From the NCBI RefSeq assembly GCF_002913715.1, contig NZ_PPCE01000009.1, positions 1 through 64,000 on the forward strand: DNA of 64,000 nt. The letters are read 5' to 3'. This stretch comes from Campylobacter concisus (GTDB taxonomy: Bacteria; Campylobacterota; Campylobacteria; Campylobacterales; Campylobacteraceae). The notes beneath the pieces are model-generated. The model was given only the letters and a program-made list of their open reading frames with translations. It searched no databases and had not been told where the DNA came from. The translations under genes were made by a program, and so were the position numbers. Positions 1 to 9,084 of this stretch are shown in pieces (position 1 is the first letter of the stretch; every line of letters begins with the position of its first letter).

Positions 1-41
1 CAAGGTGGATGTCATAAGTTCGAGTCTTATAGCGACCACCA
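1..41 (+). tRNA. 3' end of a tRNA (possibly tRNA-Val), cut by the window edge
   Basis: Only the T arm, the 3' acceptor strand and the encoded CCA are present. The T stem ATAAG/CTTAT encloses a TTCGAGT loop, followed by AGCGACC, discriminator A and CCA. The 5' acceptor strand would therefore be GGTCGCT, which suits tRNA-Val, but the anticodon lies outside the window, so the identity is a guess. It is 8 bp upstream of tRNA-Asp, presumably in one transcript. Confidence 0.8.
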
Positions 42-49
42 TTTTAGGT

Positions 50-126
50 GCAGCGGTAGTTCAGTTGGTTAGAATGCCGCCCTGTCACGGCGGAGGTCGC
101 GGGTTCGAGCCCCGTCCGCTGCGCCA
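50..126 (+). tRNA. tRNA-Asp (GTC)
   Basis: A full cloverleaf of 77 nt with encoded CCA. The acceptor stem GCAGCGG pairs with CCGCTGC, the anticodon stem CCGCC/GGCGG holds the loop CTGTCAC with anticodon GTC, and the T loop is TTCGAGC. GTC reads both GAC and GAT. It follows the preceding tRNA by 8 bp. Confidence 0.97.
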
Positions 127-133
127 TTTATTA

Positions 134-150
134 AACCTTAGGTTAAGGTT
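134..150 (+). terminator. Hairpin after tRNA-Asp, possible terminator
   Basis: A perfect 7-bp inverted repeat (AACCTTA / TAAGGTT) with a 3-nt loop lies 7 bp after the tRNA-Asp CCA. No strong T tract follows, so termination is uncertain; it could also be a processing signal between the first two tRNAs and the Lys-Glu pair. Confidence 0.4.
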
Positions 151-247
151 GTGTCTAATAAAGCACCCATTATTGAGTGTCAAATTAAATTTTAAGATTA
201 TAAGTTCTAAGATAACACTTTAAGATTTATTATTACTATTTAATCTT

Positions 248-323
248 GCCTCGTTAGCTCAGTTGGTAGAGCATATCACTCTTAATGATGGGGTCGTAGG
301 TTCGAGGCCTACACGGGGCACCA
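248..323 (+). tRNA. tRNA-Lys (CTT)
   Basis: A 76-nt cloverleaf with encoded CCA. The acceptor stem GCCTCGT pairs with ACGGGGC (one G-T pair); the anticodon stem TATCA/TGATG holds the loop CTCTTAA, so the anticodon is CTT, which reads only AAG. The T arm is GTAGG-TTCGAGG-CCTAC. In an AT-rich genome the usual lysine tRNA is TTT, so this is probably an extra isoacceptor. It sits 8 bp before tRNA-Glu. Confidence 0.95.
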
Positions 324-331
324 TCCATTTT

Positions 332-406
332 GGCCCATTCGTCTAGCGGTTAGGACACCAGCCTCTCACGTTGGTAACACGAGTTCGAGTCTCGTATGGG
401 TCACCA
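332..406 (+). tRNA. tRNA-Glu (CTC)
   Basis: A 75-nt cloverleaf with encoded CCA. The acceptor stem GGCCCAT pairs with ATGGGTC; the anticodon stem CCAGC/GTTGG holds the loop CTCTCAC with anticodon CTC, reading GAG only. The D-arm sequence TTCGTCTAGCGG is typical of tRNA-Glu. Like its Lys neighbour it has a C in the wobble position. Confidence 0.95.
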
Positions 407-987
407 TTTTTCTAATCCTTTTTATTTTTTAATTTGTTACGCAGAATTTTTATAGAAATTTCTTAAAAATGTATACTTATTTGCTTGGCAAATTGATACT
501 AAAAACGTAAAAATCAATTTTTATAATATTGTGCTTAATGAGTGTGTATTAAGCGATAAATTCTAGAAGTTAGCTTGTAGTAAGCTAAAAAATCTTTATA
601 AATATAATAAAAGTACATCATAGAAACATGATTACAGAGCATTGCAAATTATTTTTGCTTTGATCTATTGGACAAAAAACTTATAAGCATTTTTAATTTT
701 TAAGCTTATAAAACATAAAACAGCTATATTTGGTAATAAAATGGCCAATTCTCTTGTTTGTGAGAAAGGTGCTTAAAATTTAAAGATCATACCAGCTATA
801 GGATCCATGCGTAAAAATATATTAAGGCTTACGATAAATATAGCTATTTTTATAATATAAAGAGCATTTGATAGCAATGCAAAAAATATTAAATACGTAA
901 TTAAAGAAAGCTCAACTTAAATAGCAAAAATAAAGGTTAAAATTTAAGCTCAAATATAAAACTAGCAAACAAGCTATTTCTTTGTAT
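407..987. other. Gene-free AT-rich stretch with three inverted repeats
   Basis: About 580 bp without a credible ORF between tRNA-Glu and the end of the minus-strand nuo/pflA operon. It holds three perfect inverted repeats: GCTTAAT/ATTAAGC at 533-554, TTAGCTT/AAGCTAA at 570-588, and TTATAAGC/GCTTATAA at 681-711. None has a clear T tract. It may carry the tRNA operon terminator, the end of the nuo transcript, or a small RNA; the sequence alone does not decide. Confidence 0.5.
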
Positions 988-3363
988 TTAGTTTTTGCCT
1001 ATCATATCAAGCTTAGCTTTGCAAGCATCTTTATACGGGCTTACAAAATTTGAGTCAGAGCACTCATTTAAATAAGTCCTAGCTAACTTAAACTGCTTTT
1101 GTCTTATATAAATTTCACTTATCAAATTTAAAGCGTGTAAGCGGTCTTCTGGTCCAAATTTCATATTTAGTATAAATTTCGCCTCGTCAAGCGCCTCATC
1201 TAGGTTATCTGTCTTTAATAACGCTTCCGAGTAGTTAAAATTTATCTTTGGTGAAAATGTATTTATCTTGGCTTTTGTTTGTAGCTCAAGAGCTTTTTTG
1301 GCATACGTTGTAGCGATAGCGTAGTCATTACTTTTCATCGCATAGTCACTTATAGCTGTATATGCTTCGATAATCTTAAAGTCTTGGCCTCTTAGCTGCT
1401 CAATAGCACTAATGGTTGAGATCGCCTCCGTAAAGCGTTTTAATGCAAGCAATGAGTAAAACCTGTCAAAAAGAGATGGTGTTGGATCTGAATATTCGAC
1501 TGATGAGCCAAGTGAAAGCGCATCATTTGCGGCAATGATCGCATGCTCGTAGTCTTTATTTTTATATAAAATTTTGCTCAAATTTATCAGCCACTCAACT
1601 CTATCTTCTAAATTTTCATCTTTTGCATGAGCTTTTGCCAGCTCAAGTGCATCGTTGTAGCGGGCCGTTCTGTAATAGCAGTTAAAGAGCTTAAATTGCG
1701 GTAATGAGATTTTATTTATATCGTAGTTTTCGAGTAAATTTACAACAGCCGTGCAATCATCTTTTATAAAATACTCTTTTGTAAGCTCTAGCGCAGCCTC
1801 ATTTATCAGCTCCATTGCCCTGCTTAAATTTCCATCTTTTGCCATGGTTTTGTAAGATAGTGCATCGGAGAATTTACGCTCTTTAATATCCAGCTCAAGC
1901 TCGCTTATTAGAGCCTTTTGGCTAATATTTGTTCCAGTATATTTTTCAATTAACTCTTTATATCTTGCATGAAGTGCAGTGGCATTTTTGTCCTTTTCTT
2001 CAAAAAATAACCCATCTTTTGCTTTAGTCACCTCATCGATATAATCACCATATTTAAACTCTGTCTCATATCTATTTAAGTATTCGTATGCTTTTTTCTC
2101 ATCTTTTGTTTTGGCTAGATTTAGTGCTAAATTTTTTAAAGCAACTTCATAAAAATCTTTCGTTCTATCGCTATTATTTATCAAGATTTCATAAATTTTA
2201 GCAGCCACATCAGGCATATCTTTACTTGCGAATGTAGTTGCAAGATTCATCGACTTTGCTGGGTTATTCATAAAAAATTTTTCATTCGCATTTGCGATTT
2301 TTAGTATAAATTTCTTTGCTTCATCAAATTTTTCTTTATCGATATTTGCATCAACTAGGCTTAGTGCTGCTCTACTTGCAAGGTCGATGTCGTTTGTGGA
2401 GTAAAGCACTTTTTCATAGTCTTTTAGGGCCTCCTTTTGTCTACCTATTTTATAGAGATAATCAGCGTAATCAAGCGCTGCAAGTTTTGTAAATTTCGAG
2501 TTTGCGTGCTCTTCGTTTAAGATATCAAGCATATATTTTGCATCACTTGCGATGCTATCTTTTAGGTAGGCTCTAGCGATTAGGTAGAGCACCTCTGGAT
2601 AGTTTTCATCAGATGGGAATTTTCTGATCCAAGCCCTACCTTCACTTACGATATCTTTTGGCTCGATCTCTTCAAACTCATTTTTTGTCTCAAAAATTTT
2701 ATCAAGAGCCCTTAGGCGAAATAGTAAAAATTCACTTGAAAAAAGGCTATTTGGATGCCTTTTTATCGCTGTTTGAGTATCTTTTACTACATTTTCATAA
2801 GCACCCTTTTCATAAGCTCGTTTTATGCTTATGTAGATATCAATGTCATTACTATCAAGTCCAGCAATAGGAGCTTTGTTAAGATCAAGCGCTCCGATAC
2901 TAGGATTTAGCATATCTTTAAAATCAGGTTTAAAATTTAGCCCAGACTTTCTCTTGCTATTTTCACTGAGCGAAGTATCTATGATTATGCTAAAGTGTTT
3001 TGAAATGGTTGTTTTTGGGCTATCTTGCACGTTTTGGCTATTATAAAGCTCAGTTTTTATATTTAGCAGTTTTGACGGTGCTTTTGGCATTATGACGATA
3101 AAAAGTTTGCCATCTTGCTTTTTATATTTTATATCCATTAATGGCAGTGTCGTATCTTCAATTTTTGGCAAAATTTCATCATCTAGCATGCATACATAGC
3201 GTTTGGTGTCGTAAGCTAAAATTTGCTCAACGCATTCAAATTCTTGCTCATCGCTTAGCTGAAGAACGCTATAAGGTTTATCACCATTTGCGCCGCTGTT
3301 TAGGCTAAGATTAAAAGCGGTTAGATAAAGCGGAAAAAATAAAATAATTAAGAGCTTTTTCAT
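988..3363 (-). CDS. pflA: PflA-like flagellar motor protein, periplasmic TPR protein
   Basis: A 791-aa protein if started at the MKKLL codon (3363), which gives a clear signal peptide (residues about 1-17, ending LTA) and lies 22 bp after nuoN; the longer reading from 3417 would start inside nuoN and bury the signal peptide. After a divergent N-terminal domain (to about residue 180) the protein is alpha-helical with many TPR-like helix pairs. In C. jejuni the gene directly behind nuoN (Cj1565c) is pflA, 'paralysed flagellum', 788 aa, a motor-disk scaffold protein needed for rotation. Length, TPR content, signal peptide and position all agree. A TATAAT-like box lies just before the start (about 3371-3376), so it may also have its own promoter. 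Confidence 0.82.
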   Translation of the reverse strand: MKKLLIILFFPLYLTAFNLSLNSGANGDKPYSVLQLSDEQEFECVEQILAYDTKRYVCMLDDEILPKIEDTTLPLMDIKYKKQDGKLFIVIMPKAPSKLLNIKTELYNSQNVQDSPKTTISKHFSIIIDTSLSENSKRKSGLNFKPDFKDMLNPSIGALDLNKAPIAGLDSNDIDIYISIKRAYEKGAYENVVKDTQTAIKRHPNSLFSSEFLLFRLRALDKIFETKNEFEEIEPKDIVSEGRAWIRKFPSDENYPEVLYLIARAYLKDSIASDAKYMLDILNEEHANSKFTKLAALDYADYLYKIGRQKEALKDYEKVLYSTNDIDLASRAALSLVDANIDKEKFDEAKKFILKIANANEKFFMNNPAKSMNLATTFASKDMPDVAAKIYEILINNSDRTKDFYEVALKNLALNLAKTKDEKKAYEYLNRYETEFKYGDYIDEVTKAKDGLFFEEKDKNATALHARYKELIEKYTGTNISQKALISELELDIKERKFSDALSYKTMAKDGNLSRAMELINEAALELTKEYFIKDDCTAVVNLLENYDINKISLPQFKLFNCYYRTARYNDALELAKAHAKDENLEDRVEWLINLSKILYKNKDYEHAIIAANDALSLGSSVEYSDPTPSLFDRFYSLLALKRFTEAISTISAIEQLRGQDFKIIEAYTAISDYAMKSNDYAIATTYAKKALELQTKAKINTFSPKINFNYSEALLKTDNLDEALDEAKFILNMKFGPEDRLHALNLISEIYIRQKQFKLARTYLNECSDSNFVSPYKDACKAKLDMIGKN

Positions 3364-3385
3364 GCCGTAATTATAGTTAAATTTT

Positions 3386-4876
3386 CTAAAATCCTGAAGC
3401 AAAGACAAAATGCTCAATAAATTCCAAAATTGCTCCAGAAAATAAAAACGAAAAGGCCGTTCCAGCTACTGCAATGCCAACAATTACTTTTAGCGCCATA
3501 GAGATATTTGCAGTGTAGAGATTTTTATCTTTTACGATCGGCTCTTTTAAAAACATAAAGACGATTAGCTTTAAATAGTAATAAATCGCAATGGCAGAAT
3601 TTATCATAATTATAACGCTAAGCACGACGTAATCAGACTTTATGAGCGATGAGATAAGCACCATCTTGCCCCAAAAGACGCTAAAAGGCGGTATGCCAGC
3701 AAGGGCGATCATGAAAATTCCCATTATAACTGCGTAGCTTGGTAAAATTTTTATAAGCCCTGAAAATTTCTCAAATGGATGCTTAAAGCGCTTGTCCCAG
3801 CAGACGACATCGTCGCACCTTGCCACCCAGAGCATAGAAAATGCGCCCAAATTTGCAAACAAAAACATAACCCAGTAAAAAAACAAGGCAACATTTGCCT
3901 CATGAGAATTTGCCACAAGCGCGCAAAGCACGACACCAGCGTGAGCTATGGAACTAAAAGCAAGCATCCTTTTTACGTCTTTTTGCACTAGTGCCATGAT
4001 GTTTGCAAGGCTCATCGTAAGCACGGCGATGATGTAGAGCATATCTTTTATCCACAAAATTTGTGAGCCTTCAAGCATCGCAAAAATTCTTAACGCAACG
4101 ATAAATGCTGCTACCTTTGGTACGATCGACATATAGCCTGCTAGTGGGGCATTTGAACCCTCATAAACGTCTGGTATCCATGTGTGAAAAGGTATGAGCG
4201 AGAGCTTAAAACCAATGGCAGAGGCGATGAAAACGCAGCCAAGTAAGATGATCAAGTTTTGATTTAGGCTAAGATCTTTTATGACAACACCGATACGAGC
4301 GATGTCTATTGAGTTTGTCGCTAGATAAAACATCGCTATTGCCATCGCAAAAAAGCCAGCCGAGAGCGAGCCCATAGCGAAGTATTTAATGGCGGCTTCG
4401 ACGCTTTTTGCCTTGTTATGAAGAGCTATTAGCGTATAGAGGCAAAGTGAGCTGATCTCAAGTCCTAAAAAGATGATGAGTAGGTTATTTGAGCTCACCA
4501 TAAATAAAAATCCAGCGATTATAAACAAAAATAGAGCGTAATACTCGTAAATTTTATACTCAAAATACTCTTTTGTGCTAAGTGCGAGCGGGATAAAAAG
4601 GGCTGAGGCGATTAGGATGATGACTTGAGAGATGACCGAAACTCCATCAACTAAAAGCATATCCCAAAAGCTAAGGCTAAGACCGTTAAAATCAAGTATT
4701 AGGCCCAAATTTACAAATATTGCGATGATACAAAATACGCAGTAGAAATTTCTTGAAAGATCTTTTTTTATGGTGCCAACAATTAAGATAAAAAGCGCAA
4801 ATATTATCATGCTAAGCATCGGAGCAACCGAAGATAAAGAAATCTCTTTAAGGTCTAAAAAGGCTATTTCGTTCAT
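3386..4876 (-). CDS. nuoN: NADH-quinone oxidoreductase-type complex I subunit N
   Basis: A 496-aa hydrophobic protein with about 14 membrane helices, one of the three antiporter-like proton-pumping subunits of respiratory complex I in the inner membrane. The conserved block around GFKLSLIPFHTWIPDVYEG, with the lysine and histidine of the proton channel, and the KDVKRMLAFSSIAHAG stretch identify the NuoL/M/N family; gene order gives N. The start overlaps the end of nuoM by 4 bp (ATGA). It is the last nuo gene, followed 22 bp later by pflA. Confidence 0.95.
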   Translation of the reverse strand: MNEIAFLDLKEISLSSVAPMLSMIIFALFILIVGTIKKDLSRNFYCVFCIIAIFVNLGLILDFNGLSLSFWDMLLVDGVSVISQVIILIASALFIPLALSTKEYFEYKIYEYYALFLFIIAGFLFMVSSNNLLIIFLGLEISSLCLYTLIALHNKAKSVEAAIKYFAMGSLSAGFFAMAIAMFYLATNSIDIARIGVVIKDLSLNQNLIILLGCVFIASAIGFKLSLIPFHTWIPDVYEGSNAPLAGYMSIVPKVAAFIVALRIFAMLEGSQILWIKDMLYIIAVLTMSLANIMALVQKDVKRMLAFSSIAHAGVVLCALVANSHEANVALFFYWVMFLFANLGAFSMLWVARCDDVVCWDKRFKHPFEKFSGLIKILPSYAVIMGIFMIALAGIPPFSVFWGKMVLISSLIKSDYVVLSVIIMINSAIAIYYYLKLIVFMFLKEPIVKDKNLYTANISMALKVIVGIAVAGTAFSFLFSGAILEFIEHFVFASGF

Positions 4877-6384
4877 AGTTTACTCCCGCCATTTAAAGAT
4901 AAAATTTTATCCTTTGTGTCGCTATCTACCGCTCTAGTTTGCATTTTGCTTATGATATTTTGCACACTTGGCTCAAGTGGTTTTAGGATTAAATTTGGGG
5001 CGATACCAAGAATGATTATGAGCAAGCAAAGCGGCACAAGAGCGACTAGCTCTTTGAAATTTAGATCCTTTAGGCTTAAATTTTTCTCCTTGCACTCGCC
5101 AAAAAATACCCTTTTATAAAGCACCAGCATATAAACAGCGCCCACGATGATGCTAAAGCCACCAAGTAGCGCAAAGAGCTTATTTAGCTTAAAGACGCCA
5201 AGCAGGCTCAAAAACTCGCCTACAAAGCCAATCGTTAATGGCAAACCAATGCTTGCAAGAGTTGCTATAAAAAATATGAGTGCATACTTTGGCATAACCT
5301 TAGCAAGGCCACCAAATTCGCAAATTTCTTTGGTGTGAGCTCTCTCGTAGATGACACCAACTAACAAAAATAGCGCGCCACTTACAATGCCATGGCTTAT
5401 CATCAAAAATATTGAGCCGCCAAGACCTATTAAATTTAGTGAAAATATGCCAAGCATGATGACGCCCATGTGTGAAATGGAGCTATAAGCGATCACTTGC
5501 TTCATATCGCTTTGTACGTAGGCAACAAGGGCTGCGTAGATGATCATGATGATGGCTATAATGCAGACAAAGCCGCTTAAAAGTAGGCTCGCATCTGGAA
5601 AGAGTGGGAGCGAAAATCTCACAAAGCCGTAAGTGCCCATCTTTAAAAGCACGCTAGCAAGCAGCACCGAGCCGATAGTCGGAGCCTGTCCGTGCGCGTA
5701 AGGTAGCCACGTGTGAAATGGAAATAATGGAGTTTTCACACCAAAGGCGAAGAAAAACGCTAAAAATAGCCAAATTTGAGCATTTTCTCCAATGCCAAGC
5801 TTATACCAATCAAGCAGATTAAAGCTAAAGACGCCGCTTTTTTGATAGCACAGATAGCCGATAAAAATGATCGCCACTAGCATAAAGATAGAGCCTAAAA
5901 ATGTATAGATGAAAAATTTAATCGCAGCATAAATTCTATTTTTACTGCCAAATGCGCCGATGATGTAAAGTAGAGGTATGAGGCTAAGCTCCCAAAAGCT
6001 ATAAAACAAGATCAAATCAAGTGCGCTAAATACGCCCATCATCGTGCTCTCTAAAAAGAGCACGCTAATAATTAGATGCTTTAAATTTCTATCATCGCTA
6101 AGTGCCACGATAGAGATAAAGCTCATAAATGCGCTAAGGACTATAAGCACTAGCGAGATGGTATCAATGCCGACAAAATAGCTGATATTTAGGCTTGGTA
6201 TGAGCGAGACTTGATGCGTTAAAACAAAGTCATAACCATGAAAATCGACATTTATGCAGATAAAAATGGCTAGCAAAAGCTCTATGAGAGCGATGCTTGC
6301 TCCATAAAATTTTATGCTTTTATTCTCTATCAAGAAGCCTAGCATTGCGCTTATTGCAGGGAAAAATATGATTACACTTAGCAT
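4873..6384 (-). CDS. nuoM: Complex I subunit M
   Basis: A 503-aa membrane protein with about 14 helices, an antiporter-like proton-pumping subunit of complex I. The family signature GVKTPLFPFHTWLPYAHGQAP and the later DMKQVIAYSSISHMG are plain. A glutamate in an early helix (SFWELSLIPL) matches the essential NuoM glutamate. The start codon shares one base with the nuoL stop at 6384 (TAATG), so translation is probably coupled. Confidence 0.96.
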   Translation of the reverse strand: MLSVIIFFPAISAMLGFLIENKSIKFYGASIALIELLLAIFICINVDFHGYDFVLTHQVSLIPSLNISYFVGIDTISLVLIVLSAFMSFISIVALSDDRNLKHLIISVLFLESTMMGVFSALDLILFYSFWELSLIPLLYIIGAFGSKNRIYAAIKFFIYTFLGSIFMLVAIIFIGYLCYQKSGVFSFNLLDWYKLGIGENAQIWLFLAFFFAFGVKTPLFPFHTWLPYAHGQAPTIGSVLLASVLLKMGTYGFVRFSLPLFPDASLLLSGFVCIIAIIMIIYAALVAYVQSDMKQVIAYSSISHMGVIMLGIFSLNLIGLGGSIFLMISHGIVSGALFLLVGVIYERAHTKEICEFGGLAKVMPKYALIFFIATLASIGLPLTIGFVGEFLSLLGVFKLNKLFALLGGFSIIVGAVYMLVLYKRVFFGECKEKNLSLKDLNFKELVALVPLCLLIIILGIAPNLILKPLEPSVQNIISKMQTRAVDSDTKDKILSLNGGSKL

Positions 6385-8222
6385 TATTTGGCTCCGTTTA
6401 ATAAAAATATAAAGCTTAAAAGCAAGGCAAATCCTGCGACCATAAACCTAAGCATGACGCTAAGATCGCCACTTTGCATTTTGTTTGCTAAAAATGCAAA
6501 TTTATTTAGCGCTGTTGCGACTAGATCGACACTACGATCGATTATCATCTCATCAATCTTTTTACAAATTTGTGAGATCAATGCGTAGCCATTTATGAAA
6601 AATTTCTCATAAAATTTTGGGATAAAGTAGGCATTTTGCAAAATTTTATAAATTCTGCTCTCACAAATGCTCTCTTTAAAAATTTCTCTTTTATAGGCAA
6701 ATACTGCAAAGCCAGTACTTGCTAGTACTAGGCTAAGTGTTAAAACGAGCAAGAAAATTTCGCTGCCGTGAGATAAATTTAGTGAGAAATCTTTTAAGCT
6801 TTTTTCTAAAAACTCACTAAAGTTGCTCCAAAAAAAGCCACTTATGGCTGAGAGAATTCCAAGTACACCCATGCCAGCTAGCATATAGTTTTTAGCTTCA
6901 TGCACGTGTTTCTCACTCTTTGGCTTTGTCAAAAAGACGAGCATAACGAGCCTAAAGCTATAAAAAGCCGTAAGTACCGCACCAAAGAGCAAAATGATCC
7001 ATAAAAATTTATTCTCACTAAAAGCAACCTCTAAAATTTTATCTTTAGAGAAAAAGCCAGCAAATGGATAAAAGCCAGCCAGCGCACAGCTTGCGATGAT
7101 AGAAAGTAGCGCAGTTGGCTTCATAAATTTATAAAGTCCGCCCATTTTTTTGATATTTAGCTCATCATTCATCGCGTGCATGACGTTACCAGCGCATAAA
7201 AAGAGAAGCGACTTAAAAAATGCGTGCGTGACAAGGTGAAAAAGTGCGATCTTATAAGCGCCGAGTCCAGCAGCTACGAACATATAGCCAAGTTGCGAAA
7301 GTGTCGAGTAAGCGATGATCTTTTTAAGGTCATTATGCACAAGCGCGATGCTAGCCGCAAATATCGCTACAAATGTGCCAAGGTAAGCGATAAAGTGCGA
7401 GACTTCAGGTGCGTTTGTAAAGATAAAATTTGCTCGTATGACTAGATAAACGCCAGCCGTTACCATGGTCGCTGCGTGAATGAGTGCTGAGACTGGAGTT
7501 GGCCCCTCCATAGCATTTGCAAGCCAAGTGTGAAACGGAAACTGAGCACTTTTGCCCATGGCGCCTATAAAAAGAAGTGTGGCGATGATGCCTAAATTTA
7601 GCCCACTAAAGTCGCTTCTGGCGTTAAAAACATCGCTAAATTTAAGTGAGCCAAAGCTATAAAATATATAAAAGATACCAACAAGCATGGCTAGATCAGC
7701 GACTCTATTCATAATAAAGGCTTCGTTTGCAGCAATATTTGCACTAGGCTTTTTATACCAAAAGCCAATGAGTAGCCACGAGCAAAGTCCAACGCCCTCC
7801 CAGCCAATGAAAAGGCCTATAAAGTTATCGCTTGAGACAAGGACGTTCATGCAAAAGACAAAGAGTCCCAAATAATTAAAAAAGCGGTTAAAGCCCGCAT
7901 CATCTCTCATGTAGCCAACCGAGTAGATATGCACGATACTTGCCACGATACCAACGGTGCTAAGCATAACAAGGCTAATGGCATCAAGATAGAAGCCAAA
8001 ATTTAAATCCAGACCGCCAAAATTTATAAATTCTTTTAGTGATAAATTTAGCGGTTCATCTATGCCAAGGCTAGCTGTTAGCATAAGCGAGGCAGTTGTG
8101 CTAATTATCATTAAAAGTGAGCAAAAGATACCAAGTAAAAAATTTTTACTGCTATGTGAAAAAAGTCCAGAAACGATAAAGCTAAGAAGCGGGAAAAATA
8201 GTGAAATGCAAAATAAAGTCAT
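6384..8222 (-). CDS. nuoL: Complex I subunit L
   Basis: A 612-aa protein, the largest antiporter-like subunit of complex I, with about 16 helices including the long lateral helix at the C-terminus. The motif GKSAQFPFHTWLANAMEGPTP and the preceding helix with SWLLIGFWY are diagnostic of NuoL. It starts 3 bp after nuoK and shares one base with nuoM. The length matches the family norm of about 600 aa. Confidence 0.96.
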   Translation of the reverse strand: MTLFCISLFFPLLSFIVSGLFSHSSKNFLLGIFCSLLMIISTTASLMLTASLGIDEPLNLSLKEFINFGGLDLNFGFYLDAISLVMLSTVGIVASIVHIYSVGYMRDDAGFNRFFNYLGLFVFCMNVLVSSDNFIGLFIGWEGVGLCSWLLIGFWYKKPSANIAANEAFIMNRVADLAMLVGIFYIFYSFGSLKFSDVFNARSDFSGLNLGIIATLLFIGAMGKSAQFPFHTWLANAMEGPTPVSALIHAATMVTAGVYLVIRANFIFTNAPEVSHFIAYLGTFVAIFAASIALVHNDLKKIIAYSTLSQLGYMFVAAGLGAYKIALFHLVTHAFFKSLLFLCAGNVMHAMNDELNIKKMGGLYKFMKPTALLSIIASCALAGFYPFAGFFSKDKILEVAFSENKFLWIILLFGAVLTAFYSFRLVMLVFLTKPKSEKHVHEAKNYMLAGMGVLGILSAISGFFWSNFSEFLEKSLKDFSLNLSHGSEIFLLVLTLSLVLASTGFAVFAYKREIFKESICESRIYKILQNAYFIPKFYEKFFINGYALISQICKKIDEMIIDRSVDLVATALNKFAFLANKMQSGDLSVMLRFMVAGFALLLSFIFLLNGAK

Positions 8223-8225
8223 CTC

Positions 8226-8528
8226 TTAGCCTTTCATATTTGTCATCGAATCTAGGCTAATGCTGCCAGTCTTTTTGTACCAAAGTACGAGTAGGCCAAG
8301 CCCTACAGCGACTTCACTAGCAGCGATAGCCACTATAAAAAATGCAACTATTTGTCCAGTTAGATCAAAGTGGTATTTTGAAATGGCAGCAAGTGCGATA
8401 TTTGCCGAGTTTAGTAAAATTTCACTTGAAAAAAATAGCATGATCAAATTTCTTCTTCGCATTATGCCAATTAGCCCTATGACAAAGACTAGACTTGCAA
8501 GGACGAGGTAGTGAGTAAGCCCTATCAT
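8226..8528 (-). CDS. nuoK: Complex I subunit K
   Basis: A 100-aa protein with three membrane helices. The glutamates in helix 2 (SSEILLNSANIALAA) and helix 3 (AIAASEVAVGLGLLV) are the conserved carboxylates of the NuoK proton path. Its start overlaps the nuoJ stop by 4 bp. Length equals that of other bacterial NuoK proteins. Confidence 0.96.
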   Translation of the reverse strand: MIGLTHYLVLASLVFVIGLIGIMRRRNLIMLFFSSEILLNSANIALAAISKYHFDLTGQIVAFFIVAIAASEVAVGLGLLVLWYKKTGSISLDSMTNMKG

Positions 8529-9061
8529 AGCATCTCCTCTAGTGTATTTTGAGTATTTAGGTCTTTATGTATCAAGATAATGCCAGCAACCATTGCCACA
8601 AGAAGCATTACAGCACACATCTCAAAAGCGATCAAATACTTGCTAAAAAGCAAAATTCCAATAGCCTCGATATTGCCAAGCTCGCTAGCAATGGGACTTA
8701 ATCCATCAAATTTTGCACCATAAATAGGAGCTAAAAATATAAATATCAAAAGAAGCGCTATAAAACTACTTAAAAGATAGATGGTGATCTTTGCTTTTTT
8801 GTTACTTTTTGGCTCACACTCTTTACTGCTATCAAAAAACATCATCGCAAATGCATATAAAACGACCACAGCACCTGTGTAGACTATTATCTGCACTACG
8901 CCTAAAAATTCCGCTCCAAGTAAGAAAAATATAGCCGAGATAAAGACCATGCCAGTAGCTAGCGCAGAGACTGCATTTAGTGCGTTTTTACAAAATACGC
9001 TAAAAGAAAAACTAACTAAAACCAAGGCGCTAAAAAGATAAAATGCAAAGCTCTCATACAT
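8525..9061 (-). CDS. nuoJ: Complex I subunit J
   Basis: A 178-aa membrane protein with five predicted helices, a core subunit of the complex I membrane arm. The stretch GAEFLGVVQIIVYTGAVVV contains the conserved glycine-rich pi-bulge helix of NuoJ. It starts 23 bp after nuoI and overlaps nuoK by 4 bp. Confidence 0.95.
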   Translation of the reverse strand: MYESFAFYLFSALVLVSFSFSVFCKNALNAVSALATGMVFISAIFFLLGAEFLGVVQIIVYTGAVVVLYAFAMMFFDSSKECEPKSNKKAKITIYLLSSFIALLLIFIFLAPIYGAKFDGLSPIASELGNIEAIGILLFSKYLIAFEMCAVMLLVAMVAGIILIHKDLNTQNTLEEML

Positions 9062-9084
9062 CTTTTGCCCTTTTAAAATTTATA

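Noticed and set aside
5-223. A 72-codon plus-strand ORF over the first tRNAs
   Set aside because: It runs straight through tRNA-Asp and has no ribosome-binding site; the tRNA folds are unambiguous.
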